64,000 bases of DNA from Enterococcus italicus DSM 15952. Its GTDB lineage: Bacteria > Bacillota > Bacilli > Lactobacillales > Enterococcaceae. The position numbers were made by a program, and so were the translations under genes. Position 1 is the first letter of the stretch; every line of letters begins with the position of its first letter. A model generated the notes under the pieces. That model made no database searches. It saw only the letters and a program-made list of their open reading frames with translations, and was not told the DNA's origin. Location: contig NZ_GL622241.1 in the NCBI RefSeq assembly GCF_000185365.1, forward strand, positions 1,609,160 to 1,673,159, written 5' to 3'. This document shows positions 47,758-55,499 of this stretch, in pieces.

Positions 47758-48942
47758 TTAAAACGTGTGAAACGTACCGTTCAACTGCTGTATGAATCGT
47801 TTGTGATCTGCGATTGAAGCATTTGGCATAACCAGTATTCCAAATGCACCCAATGCTTGTACTTCCGTCAATGTTTTTTCAGAGTGAAAGGCGACATACA
47901 ACTCGTGACCAGAGTCACTTTTTCTTGCTAAGAGCAAGACATCTTTGGAAGCTGTTGCTAGATGAAGCGAATTGTTTGCATCACCGATTTGTTCCCCTTG
48001 TTGCAAGGCTTTAATCACGTACTCTGCAGTCTTTAACAAAGCGTGTTGGTTCGTTGCCTGTATACGCAAAACTGGCACTGGCCAATTCAAAGCCGTGACA
48101 GCCACCTCGGGAAAGAACGGTAACTTGCATTGAAATTTTGTAGAAGCTTGGTAAATCGGTAACGGATCACTTGCACCTCGGTATTGATCACCAACCCGCT
48201 CTTGATTGTTCCCATTGTTTGTCGCCACAAAATAATGTGGAAAAAGCTCCACCAACCGACCTAAATGACTTAACTTGGCGTGCAAGGATAACGACTGCTC
48301 TTTTTCAGCAATGACAGTAAATTCTTCAGCAAGTATCTCATCACTTAGATAGTGAAATCCATAAGACTCTCCTTGCAAATTCATCCGAATCATTCGGCGA
48401 TTGGTATGAATCTCTTCTGTCGTCGCTCCACATGAGCCTTCCATATCAAATCGATAGTCTGCATCAAACGCTTTTTCCATAGCGCCATCTGGTACAATGC
48501 ATGCTTTGAACTGAGCTTTATCAAATAGTGGTTCATCGATAAGCTCTCCTACTTTTTGAATCGTGCCAGTTATTTTATTTAGCTGATAAAAATAATCTGT
48601 CGCTTCTTTGGGACTTTTGGCATAGTATTTTGCAAACAATGCATTCACAACGGAAGTCGGTGGTGTAAGCAAATCTAGGAAATCGACTAACTTTTTTTTC
48701 CATTCCACTTCAGATACCTGATCTTGTTTGCTTTGTTGAAAGTAACATTCCGTCAACTGAGCAGCCAACTCTGGTGCCTCATTAGCATTGATTGCATGAA
48801 CAGGTTGACTTAGTTCACCCGAATAACCACTCATAGTCTTTAGGCGATTGTATAAATAGAGACGATCCATCTCCATCCAACCACCTGTTTGAATGGCTAT
48901 TGTTGTAAAATCGACAATGACTTGACCCATCTGATCTGTCAT
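47758..48942 (-). CDS. GalT-like protein lacking the catalytic histidine region
   Basis: This resembles the type 2 UTP-hexose-1-phosphate uridylyltransferases (GalT) of Firmicutes: GGWMEMDRLYLYNRL (20-34), LLTPPTSVVNALFAKYYAKS (91-110) with ATDYFYQLNK after it, FPHYFVATN (234-242) and NWPVPVLRIQ are all GalT landmarks. But the usual GGSILSHDHYQ with the nucleophile histidine is missing; VGDQYRGASDPLPIYQ (250-265) stands there. The cysteine pair CQLC is also lost. At 394 residues it is about 100 shorter than usual. The start at 48942 follows the galE stop directly (TAATATG). It is probably not an active GalT, but the frame is intact. Function unknown. Confidence 0.8.
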   Translation of the reverse strand: MTDQMGQVIVDFTTIAIQTGGWMEMDRLYLYNRLKTMSGYSGELSQPVHAINANEAPELAAQLTECYFQQSKQDQVSEVEWKKKLVDFLDLLTPPTSVVNALFAKYYAKSPKEATDYFYQLNKITGTIQKVGELIDEPLFDKAQFKACIVPDGAMEKAFDADYRFDMEGSCGATTEEIHTNRRMIRMNLQGESYGFHYLSDEILAEEFTVIAEKEQSLSLHAKLSHLGRLVELFPHYFVATNNGNNQERVGDQYRGASDPLPIYQASTKFQCKLPFFPEVAVTALNWPVPVLRIQATNQHALLKTAEYVIKALQQGEQIGDANNSLHLATASKDVLLLARKSDSGHELYVAFHSEKTLTEVQALGAFGILVMPNASIADHKRFIQQLNGTFHTF

Positions 48943-48943
48943 A

Positions 48944-49933
48944 TTAGTTTTGGTAACCATTTGGATGTGTATGGTGCCAATTCCAAGCAGTCTCAATGAT
49001 TTCTTCAATATCTGTTAGTTGAGGGTTCCATTTTAAGACACTTCTCGCCTTGTCAGCACTAGCGACCAAACGGCTTGGATCTCCTGCTCTTCGTGGCGCA
49101 ATCGTAGCTGGGATTTCTTTGCCGGTCACTTTACGAGCCGCATCAAGCATTTCTTTCACTGAATATCCGGTATTTGATCCTAGATTAAAGGCAGCACTTG
49201 GATTACCCGCACTTAAGTAGTCTAATGCTAGCAAGTGAGCCGCAATCAAATCTTCGACATGCACGTAGTCACGGATACACGTACCATCTGGTGTGTCGTA
49301 ATCATCACCAAAGATTTTTAATTCTTCACGTTGACCCAATGCCACTTGCAAAATAATTGGGACTAGATGTGTTTCAGGTGTATGGTCTTCACCGATTGAT
49401 GCATCTTGTTTGGCCCCTGCGACATTGAAGTAACGCAAAGCAACATACTTCATGCCATATGCACCATCACACCATTTCATCATTTTTTCCATCATTAATT
49501 TGCTTTCGCCGTAGGGATTGGTTGGGTTTGTTGGGTTTGTTTCAGAGATAGGGACTACTTCAGGCTCGCCATATGTAGCTGCCGTTGAAGAAAATACGAT
49601 TTTTTTCACATTGGACTCATGCATTACTTCTAGCAAAATCTCCATACCAGTAACATTATTGCTAAAGTATTTTAATGGTTTTTCTACTGATTCACCCACA
49701 AGTGAGCTTGCTGCAAAATGAAGAATTCCATCAATCGCCTCTTTTGAAAAAACGTCTTGCAAAAAGGCTTTGTCGCGAACATCTCCTTCATAAAATGTTG
49801 CCTTAGGATGAACGGCTTTCCGGTGTCCTGTTAAAAGATTGTCGACTACGACTACCTTCTCCCCTTTGGTAATCAATTGGTCTACTGCATGCGAGCCAAT
49901 GTAGCCAGCTCCACCTAAAACTAAAATCGTCAT
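48944..49933 (-). CDS. galE: UDP-glucose 4-epimerase
   Basis: GalE interconverts UDP-glucose and UDP-galactose for sugar use and for cell-wall and surface glycans. From the ATG at 49933 (GGAGGG seven bases before) the product has 329 residues. It shows GGAGYIGSH (8-16), the catalytic [11 protein letters not shown] with Thr/Ser, YGESK with the Tyr and Lys, and [10 protein letters not shown]. It is followed without gap by the GalT-like gene, but there is no galK or galM here. Confidence 0.95.
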   Translation of the reverse strand: MTILVLGGAGYIGSHAVDQLITKGEKVVVVDNLLTGHRKAVHPKATFYEGDVRDKAFLQDVFSKEAIDGILHFAASSLVGESVEKPLKYFSNNVTGMEILLEVMHESNVKKIVFSSTAATYGEPEVVPISETNPTNPTNPYGESKLMMEKMMKWCDGAYGMKYVALRYFNVAGAKQDASIGEDHTPETHLVPIILQVALGQREELKIFGDDYDTPDGTCIRDYVHVEDLIAAHLLALDYLSAGNPSAAFNLGSNTGYSVKEMLDAARKVTGKEIPATIAPRRAGDPSRLVASADKARSVLKWNPQLTDIEEIIETAWNWHHTHPNGYQN

Positions 49934-50101
49934 TTTTTTCCCTCCTAAACATAGTTCACTAAATATCATAGCGCTTTGCGATTGATACATCAATTCTATT
50001 TTGCAAATTTTTTTAACATTTTCTTAGCCACGAATGGTTTTCACTTTGCAAAAAATCCCTTTTCATTCATAATAAAAAGTGAGAAAAGTGAGGTGGATGA
50101 G

Positions 50102-50269
50102 ATGAAAAAATTTACATCAGGTTTTTTTGCCGGCACATTTGCAACAATCGCCGCAACAGTCGGTGTTGTTTCAGCAATTAAAAAAACAGTCATTGAACCA
50201 ATCGAAAAGAAAGAAGCAATGATTGAAGCAAATCGTCGCAAAGCAAACCGTAAAAGTCGCGCTAGATAA
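50102..50269 (+). CDS. Small DUF3042 family protein
   Basis: This is a 55-residue protein of the DUF3042 type found in Lactobacillales. An N-terminal hydrophobic helix FTSGFFAGTFATIAATVGVVS (split as FTSGFFAGTF and ATIAATVGVV) could sit in the membrane. A very basic tail, KKEAMIEANRRKANRKSRAR, follows. I start it at the ATG at 50102 with GAGGTGG upstream; a longer in-frame reading to 49976 lacks a ribosome site. It has its own terminator. Function unknown. Confidence 0.85.
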   Translation: MKKFTSGFFAGTFATIAATVGVVSAIKKTVIEPIEKKEAMIEANRRKANRKSRAR

Positions 50270-50276
50270 ACATATA

Positions 50277-50318
50277 CTCGCTTCATTTGTGCACAGACAC
50301 AAGTGAAGCGAGCTTTTT
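50277..50318 (+). terminator. Terminator of the DUF3042 gene
   Basis: CTCGCTTCA and TGAAGCGAG pair, with an inner TTGTG/CACAA stem, followed by CTTTTTAA, eight bases after the stop. Confidence 0.88.
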
Positions 50319-50763
50319 AATATAATTGAATGTTCCATCCATCGCCTTTTTTTTGATAAAAAAACTCAGAAAGAGTCTCTGAGCAAAAAACTTGATACAT
50401 TTCTAGAAAATCAGGAGCAACTTGGTACTCCTGAATGCGATTTGGCTCTAGCCAAAATACCGGGCCCTCAATCGATTCAGTCAGTTCTCCCACAAATGAA
50501 TTGGTCCGATAAAATAAAACCATATAGCGAACGCCAGCTGATGTTTTGAATTGTTTTATCCCACAAAGCTTAGGACAAGAAATTGTTAAGCCTGTCTCTT
50601 CATACACTTCTCTTACAACAGCATCATGAAATGACTCATCAGGTAAGACATGTCCGCCTGGAAATGTCAGTCCCGGCCAGTCTTTCTTTTTACGAAGTTG
50701 GACAACTACTTGTCCCTTTTGATTTTCAATCATGCACATATTGGTTAATTCGACCGTTTCCAT
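50317..50763 (-). CDS. NUDIX hydrolase (8-oxo-dGTPase-like)
   Basis: From the ATG at 50763 (AAAGGAGAAG upstream) this encodes 148 residues beginning METVELTNMCMIEN. The Nudix box is present as GGHVLPDESFHDAVVREVYEETGL (key residues G, E, REVYEETGL at about 37-60), which binds the metal and diphosphate. The arrangement is like that of MutT/YtkD-type enzymes that clean the nucleotide pool, but the substrate is not certain. It is a single gene facing the DUF3042 gene. Confidence 0.88.
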   Translation of the reverse strand: METVELTNMCMIENQKGQVVVQLRKKKDWPGLTFPGGHVLPDESFHDAVVREVYEETGLTISCPKLCGIKQFKTSAGVRYMVLFYRTNSFVGELTESIEGPVFWLEPNRIQEYQVAPDFLEMYQVFCSETLSEFFYQKKGDGWNIQLY

Positions 50764-50833
50764 CGTTCTTCTCCTTTTCATTGTAGTAAAAAAGCAGCCG
50801 AACACACTAGATGCATCTCAGACTGCTTTTTCA

Positions 50834-51229
50834 TTAAGATTTTTGTTTTGTTTTCCCTGTCCAGCTATCATAACCATCTTTTAAGATATAGATATTTTGA
50901 TAGCCTTTTTTTCGTAATTTATTCGCTGTACGGACACTTAATGCGCGCGTACCATCGTATAAATAAATTGGCATATCTTTTCGAATGGATGCATAAGATT
51001 GACTCAAGACCGTGTATGGAATATTTCTAGCCCCTAAAATATGTCCTGCTTGAAAGGCATCTTTTTCGCGGACATCGATGACTTGCGCTTTACGCATCCC
51101 CTCTTGAAATTCTTCTTGGGATAACATCGTAGCCGACCGTTTCCCTAAAATATAATAATACAACCAATTTAATCCCATCACTACTAAAATGGTCGCTAAA
51201 ACAATACTTAATCCATTCAAAAAATTCAT
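50834..51229 (-). CDS. Membrane-anchored rhodanese-like protein without the active-site cysteine
   Basis: This 131-residue protein has an N-terminal membrane helix (about 4-30, LNGLSIVLATILVVMGLNWL) and one rhodanese-like domain with VIDVREKDAFQAGHILGARNIPY. Where active rhodaneses have the catalytic Cys loop, this has YLYDGTRALSVRTA, with Asp in the Cys position. It should therefore not transfer sulfur by the usual route and may be a binding or scaffold domain. It follows the glucokinase gene by 14 bases, an arrangement shared by many Lactobacillales. Confidence 0.88.
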   Translation of the reverse strand: MNFLNGLSIVLATILVVMGLNWLYYYILGKRSATMLSQEEFQEGMRKAQVIDVREKDAFQAGHILGARNIPYTVLSQSYASIRKDMPIYLYDGTRALSVRTANKLRKKGYQNIYILKDGYDSWTGKTKQKS

Positions 51230-51243
51230 TTATCTGACTCCTT

Positions 51244-52209
51244 TTATTTTTCTATCTTCATTGCTAGTGAGGCTGCACCGATGACACCGGCATCATTGCC
51301 TAATTCGGCTAATTTAATTTTGGTTGATTCTCCAACTTGTGGAAAGACAAATTGTAAAAAGTTCTTCTCTACTCTGCTACGCAAAAATTCGCCCGCAGCC
51401 GATACGCCACCACCTAATACAATACTTGAAGGGTTTAACGTATTGCCAATGTTGCCTATCGCAAGACCAAGGTAATAACAGACTTTATCTACGACCATAT
51501 TGGCAAACAGATCACCCGCTTCTGCTGCTACGAAGACATCTTTACTTGTGATCGACTCACCATTGTCCAATTGCTTCTTCAGTTCAGAATCCCCCGCGAA
51601 TTCCTCTGAAAGATGGCGAGCAACACGGACAACACCTGTCGCACTAGACACAGTCTCTAGACAGCCTCTCTTGCCACATGTGCACTCAAAACCATCTGGA
51701 TCAACGGTAATATGGCCAATCTCACCCGCAGCACCAGCGACTCCATGAAGCAATTGGCCGTTCATAATTACACCACCGCCAACACCAGTCCCTAAAGTAA
51801 CGAAGACAACATCGGGATTATTTTCCCCAGCACCTTTCCATTGTTCGCCTAAAGCAGCGACATTGGCATCATTATCGATTGCAAATGGGATACCTGTTTT
51901 TGACTCAATTGCTTCTTTAATTGCTTGTGTCGTTTTCCAATTTAAATTGTAAGCACCAATCACTGTTCCTAAATGGCGATCAACACTACCTGGCGTTCCC
52001 ATGCCAATGCCCAAAAAGTCATCTTTTGTAAGACCATATAGTTCCATATGATGATTGATTGATGCAATAATATCTGGCACAATATGCGTTCCATCATCCA
52101 AAATATTGGTAGGAATACTCCATTTTTGTTGAACGTCTCCTTGCGCTGTCAAGATTGCAAATTTTACTGTCGTACCACCTAAGTCAATGCCAATAATTTT
52201 TTTATCCAT
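51244..52209 (-). CDS. glcK: Glucokinase (ROK family)
   Basis: This enzyme phosphorylates free glucose, for example from disaccharide breakdown, to glucose 6-phosphate. The 321-residue ROK protein has the ATP motif GIDLGGTTVKFAIL (7-20), GTGVGGGVIMNGQL, the ROK zinc motif ECTCGKRGCLE (about 175-185) and IVLGGGVSAAGEF. It lies in the unit yqgN - rhomboid - yqgQ - glcK - rhodanese, which is well conserved in Bacillus and Lactobacillales. Confidence 0.95.
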   Translation of the reverse strand: MDKKIIGIDLGGTTVKFAILTAQGDVQQKWSIPTNILDDGTHIVPDIIASINHHMELYGLTKDDFLGIGMGTPGSVDRHLGTVIGAYNLNWKTTQAIKEAIESKTGIPFAIDNDANVAALGEQWKGAGENNPDVVFVTLGTGVGGGVIMNGQLLHGVAGAAGEIGHITVDPDGFECTCGKRGCLETVSSATGVVRVARHLSEEFAGDSELKKQLDNGESITSKDVFVAAEAGDLFANMVVDKVCYYLGLAIGNIGNTLNPSSIVLGGGVSAAGEFLRSRVEKNFLQFVFPQVGESTKIKLAELGNDAGVIGAASLAMKIEK

Positions 52210-52212
52210 CTA

Positions 52213-52416
52213 CTATTCTCCTCGGCTTTCTTCAATATGATGTTCCCGCTTTAGAATGCGCCATGCTGTTAAGTAAGTGTCCTTATCAATTAAACGACGC
52301 TCATAAATATTTTTTACCTCAAGCATCATTAACTCAATATCATAAATTCGTTTGCCAACATAGACGATTATTCCAAACTGTTTTAAAAGTTGCTGCACAT
52401 CATATAACGTTTTCAT
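52213..52416 (-). CDS. yqgQ: YqgQ family protein (DUF910)
   Basis: This is a 67-residue helical protein of the YqgQ/DUF910 family, with MKTLYDVQQLLKQFGIIVYV and KDTYLTAWRILKREH. B. subtilis YqgQ, which lies at the same place before glcK, forms a three-helix bundle that may bind nucleic acid. The function is unproven. Two ATG codons lie together (52419 and 52416); the second has better spacing to AAGGAG. Three bases separate its stop from glcK. Confidence 0.9.
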   Translation of the reverse strand: MKTLYDVQQLLKQFGIIVYVGKRIYDIELMMLEVKNIYERRLIDKDTYLTAWRILKREHHIEESRGE

Positions 52417-52442
52417 CATGTACTCCTTGAATATTATACTCG

Positions 52443-53123
52443 TTATCCATATTTTTTTAAACCATACATTACACATAATATCACAAAAAATACCAAAATG
52501 AGGAGCGACAAAATACGGATATGAATCGAATATTTTTTTGCTGGTTTTGGTAAGCCAATGATATTACCAATCAATACACCACCAATCAAGCCACCGACAT
52601 GGCCCCAGATGTCAATCAACTGGTCAAACATACCGAAAACAAAACTCAAAATCAAAAATAACGTAAACTGTTTGACCATCCCTTCGATAGCCGGATTGTG
52701 GCGCAAATGAAATCCTAAAATTATAAATGACCCAAACAATCCAAACAAGGCCGTACTTGACCCCGCTGAAATAATCCCCGCCGTATTAAAGGCAAAACTC
52801 ATCAAATTTCCCATTATTCCTGTCACTAAGTAGATGATAAAAAAGCGGGTATGGCCATAAATGGCTTCAATCTGCTCACCCATGTAGTACAATACCACAG
52901 AATTAACGGCAAAATGCATTAAGCCAAAATGGAAAAAGATTGGTGTCAAAAAACGCCAATACTGATGTAAAAAGGCAATGGCTGGTCCATATAAAACGCC
53001 ATTACTTTCTAAAGGGATACTGGGCAAGAAGTACCCAATTAAAAATACCAACGTCTGAATTCCTAAAAATAGCCAAGTAAAAAAAGGCTGACCTCTAAAC
53101 TGCCGTAAACGATACTCGTTCAT
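52443..53123 (-). CDS. gluP: Rhomboid family intramembrane serine protease
   Basis: Rhomboids cut membrane proteins inside the bilayer. The 226-residue product has seven likely membrane segments. The catalytic pair is visible: the serine in AGSSTALFGLFG (the family GxSG site, here with Thr after Ser) and the histidine in DIWGHVGGLIGG. HFGLMHFAVNSVVLYYMG is the conserved HxxxN region. It lacks the long soluble N-terminal part of B. subtilis GluP/YqgP. It overlaps fau by four bases. B. subtilis GluP helps degrade the magnesium transporter MgtE; whether that applies here is unknown. Confidence 0.92.
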   Translation of the reverse strand: MNEYRLRQFRGQPFFTWLFLGIQTLVFLIGYFLPSIPLESNGVLYGPAIAFLHQYWRFLTPIFFHFGLMHFAVNSVVLYYMGEQIEAIYGHTRFFIIYLVTGIMGNLMSFAFNTAGIISAGSSTALFGLFGSFIILGFHLRHNPAIEGMVKQFTLFLILSFVFGMFDQLIDIWGHVGGLIGGVLIGNIIGLPKPAKKYSIHIRILSLLILVFFVILCVMYGLKKYG

Positions 53124-53686
53124 CGCTGTTCCTCCCGATTCACTGTTATTATTTTTTGAATAAGCTGATCATGTTCGTCACTAAGCCAGTCGTCCTCTGC
53201 TCCAAGCTGGAATGGAAAGGCTAGACTAACTGTTGCTCCACGATAATCCTCAAGATAGCAATCATAGAATCCACCACCATAGCCAATACGCTTACCATCT
53301 AATGTGAAACAGACACCAGGGACGACCATTAAATCAATGGCTTCTTTTTCAATTACTTGCTCAGAATCCGGTTCTTCGACTCCGAATGCGGTCAGTGTGA
53401 AAAGAGTCGTTGGTAATACACGGACAAACCTCATCTGTCTTGCTTTCCCAGTCTGAGGCAAAACGACTACTTTGCCTTCACGCCATGCTGCAGCAAGTAG
53501 ACTTTTCGTATTGCATTCATGTGCCATCGATTGATAGAGCGCTATCACTTGTGCATGCTGCCAGCGTTCACTTGTCAGCAATTGATTGATCAGCTGTGCT
53601 TCTAACAGTTCTTTTTCTTTCGTCTGATTAGAAAAATGTTTCAGTGCTTGCAATTTTTCTTTTCGTAATTCTTTTTTTGATGTCAC
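53120..53686 (-). CDS. fau: 5-formyltetrahydrofolate cyclo-ligase
   Basis: This YqgN-type enzyme converts 5-formyl-THF to 5,10-methenyl-THF with ATP and salvages a folate storage form. The product has 188 residues from the GTG at 53686, which has GAGGTG six bases upstream; a GTG three codons earlier is also possible. The N-terminal KKELRKEKLQAL, the AIDLMVVPGVCFTLDGKRIG region and GYGGGFYDCYL (usually GYGGGYYDR) are diagnostic. It is the first gene of the yqgN-rhomboid-yqgQ-glcK unit, divergent from rpmG. Confidence 0.93.
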   Translation of the reverse strand: MTSKKELRKEKLQALKHFSNQTKEKELLEAQLINQLLTSERWQHAQVIALYQSMAHECNTKSLLAAAWREGKVVVLPQTGKARQMRFVRVLPTTLFTLTAFGVEEPDSEQVIEKEAIDLMVVPGVCFTLDGKRIGYGGGFYDCYLEDYRGATVSLAFPFQLGAEDDWLSDEHDQLIQKIITVNREEQR

Positions 53687-53880
53687 ACGTTCCACCTCAC
53701 TTGATTGTTATTCTACCATGTTTGTAAGTAGAAAACGCAAATAGTTTTGTTTTTTCGTCGTCAAGTAAAACTACTTAACAAATTTCGTCAAAAGACTAGC
53801 AATCTGCATTAAATCATGCTATGATATTTAAGTCTGAGAGATATCTTAGTTATATTTATTGCTAAGGGAGGGAAATGAAC

Positions 53881-54030
53881 ATGCGCGTAAACATTACATT
53901 AGAATGTACTTCTTGTAAAGAACGTAATTACTTAACAAGCAAAAACAAACGTAACAACCCTGATCGTTTGGAAAAAGAAAAATATTGTCCACGTGAACGC
54001 AAAGTTACTTTGCACCGCGAAACAAAATAA
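53881..54030 (+). CDS. rpmG: 50S ribosomal protein L33
   Basis: This 49-residue L33 begins [19 protein letters not shown] and ends [16 protein letters not shown] lies nine bases before the ATG at 53881; an ATG two codons earlier is spaced too closely. Classic zinc-binding L33 has two CxxC pairs. Here the first pair (Cys9, Cys12) is intact but the second is CPRE, so only three cysteines remain. Enterococci usually have several L33 genes with different zinc needs. A terminator follows within four bases. Confidence 0.95.
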   Translation: MRVNITLECTSCKERNYLTSKNKRNNPDRLEKEKYCPRERKVTLHRETK

Positions 54031-54033
54031 TAA

Positions 54034-54058
54034 AAAAAGCCATCGGTGATGGCTTTTT
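54034..54058. terminator. Two-way terminator between rpmG and the nuclease gene
   Basis: AAAAAGCCATC-ggt-GATGGCTTTTT is a perfect 11-base stem with A and T runs at both ends between convergent genes. Confidence 0.93.
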
Positions 54059-54815
54059 ATTTTGTCTTCGTTGAGTAACCTGTTTGATAATCAATCGTGT
54101 AGCCCGGCTGAATATTATAAATAAATACATTCAACTCAATGTCATCATCTTCAATACTCTTCGCTTCCATCTCAACACCGCGAGCAACCAACTCATCACC
54201 TTTAAAGTATGGTGTCACACGGTAACGCACGTGATTGCCCGTTTTTCTCAAATACTGCGCAATGGCATTTTCATAGTTGGTCATTTGATCCTGATTGAGC
54301 GCTTTTGTTCCAGTAAATAAATTACGGGCATTGGTATTCTCCCCTGTAAATTGAAAGCCAATCAAATGCGAACGATTGTAAAGCATTTGTTGATTACTAA
54401 TTTTTTTTTGCTTCCAGCCCGTGGGATAGATGGATGAAATGGACTCTCTTTCCTTGGTAGGCATCATACTTTTATGCAAGAGTGCATTGGCTACCCCTAC
54501 TCGGTTGAGTTGATCTAAATCTGAAAAGGTTTGCCATCCTTTTTTCTCGACTGATAAATCAGCTTGGTCAAAATACGGTTGGTTGTTATTGAGCTTTACA
54601 ACTTGATTGGTCCCATCGTAGTCAGGTAATTGTACAAGATGGTCATAGTTTTTCGCTAGCTTTTCGCCAGAAAGGACTTGATCCGCAACTTGGATAGCAT
54701 CATCGATCGACCAATTATCATAAGCAATTTTTCCTGAACTAATGAAAAATAGGAGAAGTCCAATTGCGACATATGTCCCTTTTTTCAAGTTTGACTTTGC
54801 TTGTTTCTGATTCAT
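54057..54815 (-). CDS. Membrane-anchored DNA/RNA non-specific endonuclease
   Basis: This 252-residue protein has one N-terminal membrane helix (about 12-30, GTYVAIGLLLFFISSGKIAY), so the rest lies outside the cell. The nuclease domain has the His-Me finger motif NRSHLIGFQ, with the catalytic histidine, and the metal-binding asparagine in NARNLFTGT. This resembles the streptococcal EndA/streptodornase and lactobacillus DNA-entry nucleases. Possible roles are DNA uptake, nutrient recovery or defence against extracellular DNA; none is shown by the sequence. It stands alone and faces rpmG. Confidence 0.9.
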   Translation of the reverse strand: MNQKQAKSNLKKGTYVAIGLLLFFISSGKIAYDNWSIDDAIQVADQVLSGEKLAKNYDHLVQLPDYDGTNQVVKLNNNQPYFDQADLSVEKKGWQTFSDLDQLNRVGVANALLHKSMMPTKERESISSIYPTGWKQKKISNQQMLYNRSHLIGFQFTGENTNARNLFTGTKALNQDQMTNYENAIAQYLRKTGNHVRYRVTPYFKGDELVARGVEMEAKSIEDDDIELNVFIYNIQPGYTIDYQTGYSTKTK

Positions 54816-54844
54816 TTCTTAACACCTTATTCTCCAGTTAGCGA

Positions 54845-54911
54845 CAAAAAAATCCGAAAAAGAGAACGATGACTTCTGAAGTACTGAAGTCATCGCCTAT
54901 CAATCGGATTT
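54845..54911 (-). terminator. Two-stem terminator after the 54.9-kb gene
   Basis: An outer AAAATCCGA/TCGGATTTT stem encloses GATGACTTC/GAAGTCATC, followed by TTTTTTTG on the minus strand. Confidence 0.85.
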
Positions 54912-54946
54912 TGGATGCCATTCGGTTTGTAACAGTCTAACTTTAC

Positions 54947-55402
54947 TTATTTGATTTCGTCAGCATAAAAATCTTCTACTGTCTTTTCAGGATCGATGAC
55001 AATGTATAGATTTTTAGTTGATTCACTTACTTTTGTAGATTGGTACTCATTGTCTAATCCATCGCCGTCTGTATCTTTGTATGGGAAATAGATCAAGTCA
55101 GGTGTGCCTGCTTTATACAAAATTTCCATGCGTTCAATGTCTTGGTATTTAAGTGCTCGTGCAAACATTCCTAATTCTAGTCCACCTAAATTAATATCAT
55201 GTGTTGCTACATGGTCGCCCTCAGTGAAAATTTCAATTTTGAAACCAGCACAAGGATGAATTTCAACGAATTCGCCGCCGTTGATGCGACCAAAGCTAGA
55301 AGTAATTTGTTTAATCCATAGGTCACCGATGAATCGACGCTCTACAGTCCATGTTTCTCCATTACGGAAAAGAAATTTCAATGCTTTCATTTCTCTTGAC
55401 AT
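54947..55402 (-). CDS. Hypothetical protein with a DxDxDG calcium-loop-like motif
   Basis: I do not recognise this 151-residue protein. It has no signal peptide or membrane segment. The first 95 residues look beta-rich (KFLFRNGETWTVERRF, GGEFVEIHPCAGFKIEIF). A segment DTDGDGLDNE at about 112-121 resembles EF-hand or thrombospondin type 3 calcium loops, which is unusual in a cytoplasmic bacterial protein. The C-terminal end is acidic (EKTVEDFYADEIK). The ATG at 55402 has AAGGAG eight bases upstream and a strong terminator follows, so it is expressed as a single gene. Confidence 0.82.
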   Translation of the reverse strand: MSREMKALKFLFRNGETWTVERRFIGDLWIKQITSSFGRINGGEFVEIHPCAGFKIEIFTEGDHVATHDINLGGLELGMFARALKYQDIERMEILYKAGTPDLIYFPYKDTDGDGLDNEYQSTKVSESTKNLYIVIDPEKTVEDFYADEIK

Positions 55403-55499
55403 TTAAAACACTCCTTACCATTTACTTTTTACACATTTAGTTTAGCACACTCCGGAGCATGTTGCATGTGAAAACGAAGCGTTTTACTAAAAAATTTGC

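Noticed and set aside
47758-48942. Calling the GalT-like gene a pseudogene
   Set aside because: The frame is intact, coupled to galE and followed by its own terminator; loss of the active site alone does not show decay.
49976-50101. N-terminal extension of the DUF3042 gene
   Set aside because: It has no ribosome site, and the ATG at 50102 has GAGGTGG and gives the usual length of about 55 residues.
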